Shown: one piece after another, positions 8,744-17,206 of the stretch | Position numbering within the stretch: the stretch's first letter is position 1 | Layout of the letters: each line of letters begins with the position of its first letter | Origin: Hyphomicrobiaceae bacterium | Lineage (GTDB): Bacteria; Pseudomonadota; Alphaproteobacteria; Rhizobiales; Hyphomicrobiaceae | Reading direction: 5' to 3' | Assembly: GCA_025351355.1 (NCBI GenBank) | Contig: JANXWC010000069.1 | Span: forward strand, 49,173-113,172 | DNA length: 64,000 nt | Translations under genes and position numbers: made by a program | The notes under the pieces: model-generated | The model's input: the letters and a program-made list of their open reading frames with translations, nothing else | What the model was told of the DNA's origin: nothing | Database searches by the model: none

Positions 8744-9715
8744 TCAGCCCGTCAGCACGATCTTGCCGAAGTGCGCGTTGGCTTTCATGTGCGCCAGCGC
8801 CACCGCTGCTTCATCGAGCGGAAAGGCGCGGTCGATGGGCAACTTGAGCGCGCCGGCTTCAACTGCGGGCCACAAATCGGCGCGCATCCGGCGATTGATC
8901 TCGCGGATTTCCTCGACGCTGCGGGTGCGGAAGGTGACGCCGATATAATCGATCCGCTTCAGGGCATGGAGATCGAAGTCGAACTCGCCTTTGTTGCCGC
9001 CGAGCCGACCGACGTTGACGATGCGCCCGCGCACGGCCGCTGCCTTCAGATTCTGATTGGCGACGCTCGCTGAGATCTGGTCGACGATAAGTTCAACGCC
9101 CTTTTGATCGGTCGCTTGCAACGCGGCATCGGGCCATCCTACATCCTGCGTGTCGAGCACCACATCGGCGCCGAATTCTTTCAGCCGCTCACGGCGCATC
9201 GCGTTCGTCGAGGTGCCAATCACCAATCGCGCGCCTTTGAACTTGGCAATCTGCAGTCCCATCAGACCGACGCCGGTACTGGCACCTTGGATCATGACCG
9301 TTTCGCCCTCTTGCAGGCGCCCGTTTGTGACTACGGCGTCGTGCATGGTCTGCAGCGCCACCGGCATGGTCGCCGCGGTCTCCCAGCTCATGTTGTTGGA
9401 CGGGATCAGCGAGATTCGGCCCCAATCTGCCACCGCATACTCGGCATACCCGCCCATGCCTGAGCACATAACGCGGTCGCCGGCCTTGAAGCCTTTGACG
9501 GCACTGCCGACATCGACAACTTCGCCGGCCCATTCAAGCCCGAGGATCGTGCCGGGCCCGCCGGCATTGCCGTGGCGGTGGCCGCCGAACATGATGAGGT
9601 CGGCGCGGTTCAATCCGGCGGCGCGGACGCGCACCAGCACTTGCTCGGTCGTTGGGACAGGACGCGCGACGTCGCGGATTTCGATACTGTCGGCAGTGAG
9701 TACGGCGGCTTTCAT
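8744..9715 (-). CDS. zinc-binding-type alcohol dehydrogenase / quinone oxidoreductase
   Basis: This 323-residue protein is an MDR-superfamily NADPH:quinone-oxidoreductase-like enzyme. The N-terminal GroES-like domain contains GLNRADLIMFGG and GLEWAGEVVDVG. The Rossmann domain carries the cofactor loop GASTGVGLMGLQ. The cysteine and histidine ligands of the zinc alcohol dehydrogenases are absent, as expected for the quinone-reductase branch. The start is the ATG of MKAAVLT, with GGAAG upstream; a longer frame overlapping the ATPase gene is unlikely. It follows the ABC ATPase gene by 11 bases on the same strand and is probably the last gene of that operon. The substrate is unknown. Confidence 0.85.
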   Translation of the reverse strand: MKAAVLTADSIEIRDVARPVPTTEQVLVRVRAAGLNRADLIMFGGHRHGNAGGPGTILGLEWAGEVVDVGSAVKGFKAGDRVMCSGMGGYAEYAVADWGRISLIPSNNMSWETAATMPVALQTMHDAVVTNGRLQEGETVMIQGASTGVGLMGLQIAKFKGARLVIGTSTNAMRRERLKEFGADVVLDTQDVGWPDAALQATDQKGVELIVDQISASVANQNLKAAAVRGRIVNVGRLGGNKGEFDFDLHALKRIDYIGVTFRTRSVEEIREINRRMRADLWPAVEAGALKLPIDRAFPLDEAAVALAHMKANAHFGKIVLTG

Positions 9716-9726
9716 GAACTTGCTTC

Positions 9727-10797
9727 CTATTCGATGACGACCAATTGGCCGGGTTCCAGGGTCAGCCAAGTCACACTGCCGACGTCGAAGACATCGGATG
9801 GACGCGCTGCAATCTTCAAGCGCAGATCCGAGGCATCGGCGGCAAATTCATAGTCCCAATGCTCGCCCAGGAATGTCCGGTCGACGACGCGCCCCTGGAT
9901 ATGCACGGCGCCAGTGCTATCGGTTGGCCGCACAGAGTTGAGCGCGAGACTTTGCGGCCGGATCGACGCCGTTACCTTGCTGGCGTGCGTCTCTAGTCCC
10001 TCAAGCAATGCAGCATCGACGGAGAAGCCATTGAAGTGAACCTGACGTCCCTCGCGGCGGCCTTCGATAAAATTCGTGCGTCCGATAAAGCCGGCGACAA
10101 AACGCGTGCGGGGCCGGGTGTAGAGCACATAGGGCGCGTCTACCTGTTCGACGCGCCCCCTGTTCATGACCGCGATACGGTCCGACGTGGCCATGGCCTC
10201 CGCCTGATCGTGGGTGACGTAGACGGTGGTGATGCCAAACGCCAAATGCAGACGCCGGATTTCGGCACGCATGTCTTCGCGCAGGTTGGCGTCCAGATTG
10301 GACAGCGGTTCATCGAGCAACAACACGCTCGGCTGCACCACGATGGCCCGCGCCAGCGCCACCCGCTGCTGCTGCCCACCCGACAGCTCCGCCGGGTAAC
10401 GATGAGCGAGCGTGCCGAGTTGCACGACGTCGAGCACGTCGCCGACACGCTTTTTGATTTCCGCTGACGGCAGCTTGCGCAGATTCAGGCCAAACGCGAC
10501 ATTCTCGGCAACCGTCATGTTCGGCCAGATGGCGTAGCTCTGGAAAATCATCGACATGCCCCGTCGCTCCGGCGGCACCGAGCCCGCCGCCGACGACAGC
10601 ACCCGGCCGTCGATCTCGATGGTGCCGTCGCTCGGATCGATGAACCCCGCGATCATCCGCAACGTCGTCGTCTTACCGCAGCCGGACGGCCCGAGTAGCG
10701 ACAGAAATTCACCATCCCTGATATCAAGATCGACGCGATCAACCGCGCGGATCGGCCCGTAGGCGCGCGTGAGGTTGCGCAGGCGCAAAGTCGGCAT
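9727..10797 (-). CDS. ABC transporter ATP-binding protein (FbpC/PotA type)
   Basis: This 356-residue ATPase has Walker A GPSGCGKTT (36-44), signature LSGGQQQR (138-145), Walker B LLLDEP (159-164) and the switch histidine in YVTHDQAEA. A C-terminal TOBE-like region of about 110 residues follows, as in ferric-iron, spermidine/putrescine and sulfate importers. It energises the permease encoded just upstream, whose stop codon overlaps this start by one base (TGATG). The binding protein in the same operon is of the ferric-iron type. I therefore prefer iron as substrate, but polyamines or phosphonates cannot be excluded. Confidence 0.9.
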   Translation of the reverse strand: MPTLRLRNLTRAYGPIRAVDRVDLDIRDGEFLSLLGPSGCGKTTTLRMIAGFIDPSDGTIEIDGRVLSSAAGSVPPERRGMSMIFQSYAIWPNMTVAENVAFGLNLRKLPSAEIKKRVGDVLDVVQLGTLAHRYPAELSGGQQQRVALARAIVVQPSVLLLDEPLSNLDANLREDMRAEIRRLHLAFGITTVYVTHDQAEAMATSDRIAVMNRGRVEQVDAPYVLYTRPRTRFVAGFIGRTNFIEGRREGRQVHFNGFSVDAALLEGLETHASKVTASIRPQSLALNSVRPTDSTGAVHIQGRVVDRTFLGEHWDYEFAADASDLRLKIAARPSDVFDVGSVTWLTLEPGQLVVIE

Positions 10798-12566
10798 CAG
10801 GTTCTCCGCAGCATGAAGTCGCGACCGACGATGCGGAAGCCGAGAATGACAATGGCCACCGTGATGACCAGCAGCACGCCGCCCAACGCGGAAAGCTGTT
10901 CAAGCCGCCCCTCCTCGCTGAAATCGAGCATCACCATCGACATCACGCGCGTGTTGGGGCCGGTCAGAAAAATCGCCGTCGAAAGTTCCTGGCAGGCCGG
11001 AATGAACACCAGGATCCAGGCGCCCACCAGCGGGCGTTTCAGCAGCGGCGCAACGACCCGGCGAATAGCAGTCGCACGCGTGCCACCAAGAATACGCACC
11101 GCTTCCTCCATCTCCGGATGAATACTGGCAATGCCGGCCGCCGAATTTTGATAGGCGATCGGCAACAGCCGCGTAGTGAAGGCGAGAATGACGATTGCCG
11201 CGGTACCTGCCAACGAAAATGGCGGCGTGGTGTAAGCCGCGTAGAACCCGACCGCCAGCACAAGTCCCGGAATCACGAACGGCGTCATGCACAGAAATGC
11301 CAGGAACTGCGCCCCGCGCATGACGTGACGCTTGACCATGTAGGCAATGCACAACGCCAAGGCCAGCGACGCCATTGCTGCGGTGCCGCCGTAGACGATG
11401 CTGTTGATGATCGCCTTCTGCGCCTGGGCATGCTCGAACAACACGAAATGAAAATTCTGCAGCGTCAGATTATCCCATGCAAAGCCGCGTCCCCAGGCTT
11501 TGGAGAGTGAGGCCTGCACGAGAACAACCAGCGGCATCAACACCGACAACGCCATGACAAAAAGCGCGTAGGCAAACATCGGCCAACGCCAGACGCCAAG
11601 CCGTACGATACGGCGCTCGCCACCCTTGCCGGCAATTGTCGCATAACCGCGGCCGGCAAGCAGATGCCGTTGCAGGGCCAGCAATGCCAACGTGATGCCG
11701 AGCAGCGGCAATGCGTAAGCTGCCGCCACCTCGGCCCTGACCGGCGACTCGAAGAATTGCCAGAGTTGCGTCGTCACCACCGGATAGCGCGCGGGAATGG
11801 CAATCAACGCCGGCACGCCGAACAACGCGATTGCCTGCAGGAAGACGACGATGAGCCCACCCAGGATCGCCGGATAAACCAGCGGCAGCGTGATCTTCAT
11901 GGCTGTTTTAAGCGCGTTGGCGCCGAGCATGTTGGCCGCGTCCTCCATCTCCGACGAGATAAGTTCGAGCGCCGTCGACGTAAATACGAAGATGAAGAAA
12001 TAGAGATTTCCGGCCATGATCAGGATGAGGCCGCCGAGGCTGAAGATATTTAACAAACCGGTGTCGCTGCCGCTTGCCGCCATCCAAATCTTATTGAGCC
12101 AACCGGCATTCGGGCCGGCCAGCAAGATCCAACCGACCGCACCGAGGTAGGGCGGCGTGATAAAGGCGGCCAGTACGCCGAGACGGACGAAGCCACGCCC
12201 CGGCATGTCGGTGCGTACAGTCGCCCAGGCGAGCGGCACCGCAAACAGTCCCGCCAGCAGCGACACGCCCGTCGCCATGACGAGCGTATTGAGCAACGCT
12301 TGCACATGCCGCCAACGGCCGAAAGCTGCGAGGTAGTTGTCGAAGGTGTAGCCGGTGCCATCGATCACCTCGAAGCTAGCCAACACGAGCCGCGCGACGG
12401 GGTTGACGACGATGAATGCCAGAATGCCGGCACAGATGATCCACAGCAGCGGGGTGACATCCCAACGTTGCCGGAAAGGCCTTGTACCATTTCTTCGCCC
12501 CGCCAGCGTTGCTCCTGCGCGCGCGTTGCGGCCGACATCGTCTGGCGGCAGTGAATTTAGGGCCAT
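10797..12566 (-). CDS. ABC transporter permease, fused double-domain (FbpB type)
   Basis: This 589-residue membrane protein has two tandem binding-protein-dependent permease domains, giving about twelve hydrophobic segments. Each half carries an EAA-type loop: EMEDAANMLGANALKTAMKI in the first half and EMEEAVRILGGTRATAIRRV in the second. Fused FbpB/ThiP-like permeases are typical of ferric-iron and thiamine-type importers. The N-terminal 40 residues are basic and cytoplasmic. The start follows GAGG. It lies 30 bases after the binding-protein gene and overlaps the ATPase start, so the three form one operon. Confidence 0.9.
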   Translation of the reverse strand: MALNSLPPDDVGRNARAGATLAGRRNGTRPFRQRWDVTPLLWIICAGILAFIVVNPVARLVLASFEVIDGTGYTFDNYLAAFGRWRHVQALLNTLVMATGVSLLAGLFAVPLAWATVRTDMPGRGFVRLGVLAAFITPPYLGAVGWILLAGPNAGWLNKIWMAASGSDTGLLNIFSLGGLILIMAGNLYFFIFVFTSTALELISSEMEDAANMLGANALKTAMKITLPLVYPAILGGLIVVFLQAIALFGVPALIAIPARYPVVTTQLWQFFESPVRAEVAAAYALPLLGITLALLALQRHLLAGRGYATIAGKGGERRIVRLGVWRWPMFAYALFVMALSVLMPLVVLVQASLSKAWGRGFAWDNLTLQNFHFVLFEHAQAQKAIINSIVYGGTAAMASLALALCIAYMVKRHVMRGAQFLAFLCMTPFVIPGLVLAVGFYAAYTTPPFSLAGTAAIVILAFTTRLLPIAYQNSAAGIASIHPEMEEAVRILGGTRATAIRRVVAPLLKRPLVGAWILVFIPACQELSTAIFLTGPNTRVMSMVMLDFSEEGRLEQLSALGGVLLVITVAIVILGFRIVGRDFMLRRT

Positions 12567-12596
12567 ATATACCTCGGCTTTCTGAGGAAAAATTTA

Positions 12597-13655
12597 TCAG
12601 ATGCCGAATGTGTCCCGCCACTTCTCCTTGATTTCCGGGATGCCTTTCACCAGCGCTTCGGGTTTCGCCACGATCGCCTTCAGTTCTTGAAATGGCTTGG
12701 CGCCTTTGGGCGTGGTTCCAGGATGGATGCCATCCTGCTGGCCGGTGAGTGAGACGACGCTCGCATCCGGACTGGAAAAATATTCGAGCAGCAAACGCGC
12801 CGCATTCGGATGCTTACAGCCCTTCGGAATGGCCGACGGCGCGATGACGATGATCGTGCCATCGTCGGGATAGACGATGTCGATGGGCTCGCCGCGCAGC
12901 TTGGCTTCGAGCGCCGTTTGGGTCGCGCCAGCGGCGACGCTGCGTTCACCGGCGCGCAACATCGTCAATGTGTCCTGGATTGAGCGGCCGATCTGCGGAT
13001 TTATCGCCTTGAGCTTCTCGAAATAATCCCACCCGTAAAGCCGGTTCATTTCATAGGCCCAGATACCGACGTAGCCGGAAAACGCGGGATGACCCACAGA
13101 GACCTGGTTCTTCCAGCGTGCATCCAGCAAGTCCGGCCATTTTTTGGGAACCTCGCCGGGCTGCACCTTCGACGAATTGTAGGTGATGCCGACAATGCCG
13201 ATCGACGTGGTGTGAAAAAAGCCATCTGGATCGACATTCTGCAACGATGGGATCAACGTCGTGGCATTCCCCGGCACAAACTTGTCCAGCAGCCCCTTGC
13301 TTTTCAATTCGACGCAATGCCCAATATCAGTCGTTTGGAACAGGTCGACCTGGGGCCCGCCGGATTTGATTTCCTGCGTCAGGCGCTGATAGGCGACCTG
13401 CGCCGTAGTACGGACTACGTTGACTTTTACGCCCGGGTATTTAGCCGTAAAAGCCGCGCCGAAGCGCTCCGCCAGGTCGGCCGCATAATGGGCCGTGTAG
13501 AGCGTCACCTCGCCCTCTTTGAGGGCCGCCGCATACAGTTCCTTTTCAGCCTCCGGCGCCAGCGCCGCAATACCCGCCGAACTACCGCCGATAGCCAATG
13601 AACCCAGTCCGACAGCGAATGAACGCCTGGAAATAGGATTGGTCAGAATGGGCAT
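12597..13655 (-). CDS. extracellular solute-binding protein, ferric-iron type
   Basis: This 352-residue periplasmic binding protein belongs to the iron/spermidine-type family 1. The N-terminus carries a twin-arginine-like signal (SRRSFAVG at residues 9-16, then a short hydrophobic core), so Tat export is possible. The mature start, KEGEVTLYTAHYA with later FQTTDIGHCVELKSKGLLDKF, matches ferric-binding and 2-aminoethylphosphonate-type proteins. I did not identify paired tyrosines that would prove iron binding. The start has a GGGAGGAAG ribosome-binding site. It is the first gene of the operon with the fused permease, the ATPase and an oxidoreductase. Confidence 0.88.
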   Translation of the reverse strand: MPILTNPISRRSFAVGLGSLAIGGSSAGIAALAPEAEKELYAAALKEGEVTLYTAHYAADLAERFGAAFTAKYPGVKVNVVRTTAQVAYQRLTQEIKSGGPQVDLFQTTDIGHCVELKSKGLLDKFVPGNATTLIPSLQNVDPDGFFHTTSIGIVGITYNSSKVQPGEVPKKWPDLLDARWKNQVSVGHPAFSGYVGIWAYEMNRLYGWDYFEKLKAINPQIGRSIQDTLTMLRAGERSVAAGATQTALEAKLRGEPIDIVYPDDGTIIVIAPSAIPKGCKHPNAARLLLEYFSSPDASVVSLTGQQDGIHPGTTPKGAKPFQELKAIVAKPEALVKGIPEIKEKWRDTFGI

Positions 13656-14105
13656 GAACTTCCTCCCACCGCTATTTTCTGTCGCTCTCTGACGAGGCGT
13701 GCCGATCGCGGCTATCGGGCACGCTGCAGCCTAGCATTGGTGGGGCGGTAATCAATCGGATCGTCGAGGCTCCTGTATCGGGGCGGGGATGCGGTCGCGC
13801 CCGGCAGCCGTGGCGGCACCTCGGCAATTCGTGCACCAAGCGACAATGCGTTTTGCCGATGAGCGCCGTTCGATTTGAATTGGCTTGATTTTTACGGGCA
13901 CGCCATTAGCCTGGGAGCGAGGCAGGTTGCGGCCCCTCGATGGCTGATGTGTGCTGCATAACTTGCCGAGCGTGCTGACGAACTGCCCCTATTTAACCCT
14001 ATTGTGGTTGCTGTTTGCCCTTTGTTTGGGGTCACCGATCAAGGCAATCGATTGTGATCTCGACCCATCTGTCCCCGCTCCCTTTGTCGGTGGTATGATC
14101 CAGAT
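13656..14105. other. divergent intergenic region with no gene
   Basis: This region of about 450 bases lies between the start of the minus-strand ABC operon and the plus-strand DUF4175 gene. It should contain both promoters. I see TATGAT at 14093-14098, very close to the DUF4175 ATG, which would imply a short or absent leader for that gene. I found no RNA gene or convincing repeat here. Confidence 0.3.
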
Positions 14106-16925
14106 ATGACCACGCCGATCCATTTCCGTCCGGGCCCGCCCCCCATCGTCTTGCCGGCACCACAACGCCTGTTCGAGCGCAAGGTCCGGCTTTCCAAGCT
14201 GGCTTTGGTCTTGGAAGCCGTGTGGCCTCGCATCTGGCTGCTGATCGGGCTGGCGATGCTGTTCATCGGTGCATCGCTTCTGGGCGTGTGGGCCGTACTG
14301 CCGGAACTGGCACATATGTCCGTGCTGGCCGGCTTTGCGATCGCGGTGCTGGCGGTACTCGTCTGCATGGTTCGCATCCGCATTCCCGATCGTGAAACCG
14401 CCCTGCGGCGACTTGAGCAACGGTCCGGCGTCGCTCACCGTCCCGCCTCCGCCTACGAAGATACTGTGGCAGCCGCCAACGATGATCCCGTCGCCGCTCA
14501 TATTTGGAACACGCACAAGTCGCGGCTGGCCGAAGCGATCACGCGCCTGCGCGTCGGTTCCCCGTCGCCACGCACAGACCGCCGCGACCCATTCGCGCTG
14601 CGGACGCTGGCGATGCTGGGCGTCATCACCCTGACCGCCCTGGCTGGCGATGCCGCGAGCGATCGGCTGGCCGCGGCGTTTCGTTTCGGTCCGCTCGCCA
14701 AGGCCTCGGACGCCCGCCTTGACGCCTGGGTCACGCCCCCCGCCTACACCGGCAAAGCACCTGTTATGCTGGCGGATGGCGCCCGCGGCCTCGCCGGGCT
14801 TAAAATCCAAGGCGCCGGTCCGTCCGAAGTCCCGGCCAACAGTGTGCTGTTAGTGCGCACTTCCGGCGGCATCAAGAACCTCGCTCTCGAAATCCTGACC
14901 GATGTGCCGACCGGCGCGCCAGCGACAAAACCAGTCCGCGTAGAATTGCCGAAGCCGGAAACACCGCAGCCAGCTACAAAAGGCGCGACTGCTGCGCCAC
15001 TTCCGTCTACCGAAAGCGACACCAGCGAGCTCAAAACCGAGTTGAAAGCCAGCGGAACCGTTCGCGTGCTCTCAGGCAGCAGTGAACTTGCCCGCTGGGC
15101 TTTCGCCGTTACGCCGGACTATCCGCCCAAGGTGTCGTTCACGCGCGAGCCCGAGCGGACGCTGCGCGGCTCGCTGCGCATCCCCTACAAGGCCGAAGAC
15201 GATTATGGCGTGGCCTCGCTCGAGGGGCATATCGCGCGCATCCGGGAAAAGACCGATACGTCGGCGAATGCCTGGGCGCGCAGCGAAAAGGTCAAGGGGC
15301 CGCGACCGCCGCTGGAGCGCCCGCCACAACTTACCATCCGCCTGCCGCAGAGTTACGCCAAGGAAGCCGTCGGCGTCAGCCTGCACGAAGTGGGCGATCA
15401 TATCTGGGCGGGATTGCCGGTAACGCTGACACTGGTGGCCAAGGATCTCGCCAACCAAACCGGCAAATCCGAGGCGCGCAAGATGGTGTTGCCGGCGCGA
15501 CAATTCTCCAAGCCGCTGGCGCGCGCCGTGGTCGAGCAGCGGCGCGCGCTGGTCGATGATCCGCGTCAGCGCCCGCAAGTCTTGCGAGCGCTTGATGCCA
15601 TCACATTGGCACCCGAGACCGGCATTCGCGACTTGAACGTCTACCTTGGTCTGCGCTCGGTCTACTGGCGGCTGAAGAATGACAACTCCCGCGCCGTCCG
15701 CAATAGCGCCATTGGTCAACTCTGGCAGATTGCCCTGCGGATTGAGGACGGCGCACTGTCGGATGCCGAGCGCGCGTTGAAGGCTGCGCAGGACAAGCTC
15801 TCGAAGGCCCTCGAAGACGGCGCTACCGACGAGGAAATCAAGCAGCTGATGCAGGAACTGCGGCAGGCCATGGCCAAGTTCCTGGAGGAACTGTCCAAGC
15901 AAGCCGAAGGCCGGCCGCCGCAGGACATGCAGGGCATGGATCAGAACCAGACATTGAGCCAGCGCGACCTCGAGCAAATGATGCAAAACCTCGAAAACAT
16001 GGCGCGTTCGGGCAATCGCGATCAGGCTCAGCAGATGCTGTCCGAACTGCGCGACCTAATGGACCGCTTGCAGTCCGGGCGCATGGCCAATCAGCAGGGC
16101 CAGGGCCAGGGCGAAGGGCAACAGCTGATGAACGAGCTCGGTGAATTGCTGGGCAAGGAGCAACAGCTGCTCGACGACACGTTCCGCCAACAGAACCAAG
16201 GCGAACAAGGCGATCAGGGCGAGCAAGGCCAGCAGGGGCAACAAGGGCAGGGGCAGCAAGGCCAACAGGGTCAAGGTCAGGGCCAGGGGCAGCGGGGCCA
16301 ACGTGGTCAACGCGGCCAACAGGGACAACCCGGACAGCAGGGGCAGCAAGGCCAACCCGGTCAGCGCGGCCAACAAGGCCAGCAGGGACAAGGGCAGGGC
16401 CAAGGCCAGCAACCCGGAACCGGTCAGGGTCAGGCGCAAGGCCAAGGCTTAGGTGACCGCCAGCAGGCGCTGCGTGACATGCTCGGTCGATTGCAGAACG
16501 GCATGGGGCGGCAGGGCATCGATCCGCCGAGCCAGTTTGGCGAGGCCGGCAAGGCCATGCAGGACGCTGAGAAAGCACTGCGAAACGGCGATCTCGACGG
16601 CGCCGCTGAAGCGGAAGGTCGAGCGCTTGACCAACTGCGGCAGGGCGCGCGCTCCATGGCTGAGCAGATGATGCGCCAGCGCAATCAGCAGATGGGACAA
16701 GGCCGCGGCGGCAACCAAGGCGGCCCTCGCGCACCACTCGACCCACTCGGCCGCGCCCCGAGCGCCACCGACGGTTCCGATCCCGGGACCGGCGTCAAGG
16801 TGCCCGATCAGATCGACGTGCAACGCGCCCGCGAAATCCTCGAGGAACTCCGCCGCCGTCTCGGTGAAAACACCCGCCCCACGTTCGAACTTGAATATCT
16901 GGAACGCCTGCTCAAACAGTTTTAG
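14106..16925 (+). CDS. DUF4175 / TIGR02302 family membrane protein with Gln/Gly-rich region
   Basis: This 939-residue protein matches the alphaproteobacterial TIGR02302 (DUF4175) family of unknown function. Two hydrophobic segments lie at about residues 35-85 and a third at about 160-180. A large beta-rich extracytoplasmic part follows (TPDYPPKVSFTREPERTLRG, then YKAEDDYGVASLEG). After that comes a long helical, Gln-rich part (ELSKQAEGRPPQDMQGMDQN and a region rich in QMMQNLENM). Residues about 695-782 are almost wholly Gln and Gly with scattered Arg and Pro. The C-terminus (DVQRAREILEELRRRLGE, then LEYLERLLKQF) is typical. I infer an envelope-associated role. No clear ribosome-binding site precedes the ATG. 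Confidence 0.9.
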   Translation: MTTPIHFRPGPPPIVLPAPQRLFERKVRLSKLALVLEAVWPRIWLLIGLAMLFIGASLLGVWAVLPELAHMSVLAGFAIAVLAVLVCMVRIRIPDRETALRRLEQRSGVAHRPASAYEDTVAAANDDPVAAHIWNTHKSRLAEAITRLRVGSPSPRTDRRDPFALRTLAMLGVITLTALAGDAASDRLAAAFRFGPLAKASDARLDAWVTPPAYTGKAPVMLADGARGLAGLKIQGAGPSEVPANSVLLVRTSGGIKNLALEILTDVPTGAPATKPVRVELPKPETPQPATKGATAAPLPSTESDTSELKTELKASGTVRVLSGSSELARWAFAVTPDYPPKVSFTREPERTLRGSLRIPYKAEDDYGVASLEGHIARIREKTDTSANAWARSEKVKGPRPPLERPPQLTIRLPQSYAKEAVGVSLHEVGDHIWAGLPVTLTLVAKDLANQTGKSEARKMVLPARQFSKPLARAVVEQRRALVDDPRQRPQVLRALDAITLAPETGIRDLNVYLGLRSVYWRLKNDNSRAVRNSAIGQLWQIALRIEDGALSDAERALKAAQDKLSKALEDGATDEEIKQLMQELRQAMAKFLEELSKQAEGRPPQDMQGMDQNQTLSQRDLEQMMQNLENMARSGNRDQAQQMLSELRDLMDRLQSGRMANQQGQGQGEGQQLMNELGELLGKEQQLLDDTFRQQNQGEQGDQGEQGQQGQQGQGQQGQQGQGQGQGQRGQRGQRGQQGQPGQQGQQGQPGQRGQQGQQGQGQGQGQQPGTGQGQAQGQGLGDRQQALRDMLGRLQNGMGRQGIDPPSQFGEAGKAMQDAEKALRNGDLDGAAEAEGRALDQLRQGARSMAEQMMRQRNQQMGQGRGGNQGGPRAPLDPLGRAPSATDGSDPGTGVKVPDQIDVQRAREILEELRRRLGENTRPTFELEYLERLLKQF

Positions 16926-17206
16926 GCGCGTTCGCGCAACAAAAAGTGAGTTATATCGGCGCGAGACCTCTCTGCGCTGCCACACATGCCGTCATGGCCG
17001 CGCCGGTGCAGAGCACCGCTCCGCGGTGACGGCGACCACCCAGGCAACTATCCGCATTCTTTTTGGTGACGCCGTGCGCAATCCGGGGGGACTTGCCGTT
17101 TGTTTTCAGTGTTGCGCACTTTGAAGCTGGCTTGGGTGGCCGCCTGCGCGGCCATGACGGACTAGTGGAGATGGCGCAGATTGAAGGGTTGCGATTGCAG
17201 CCGCCG

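Noticed and set aside
13989..14810. Minus-strand frame of 273 codons
   Set aside because: It overlaps the start of the DUF4175 gene, which has typical membrane segments and a family match.
16056..16445. Leucine/alanine-rich frame opposite the DUF4175 gene
   Set aside because: It is the antisense of the Gln/Gly tract; CAG/GGC repeats give Leu/Ala on the other strand. It has no ribosome-binding site or homology pattern.
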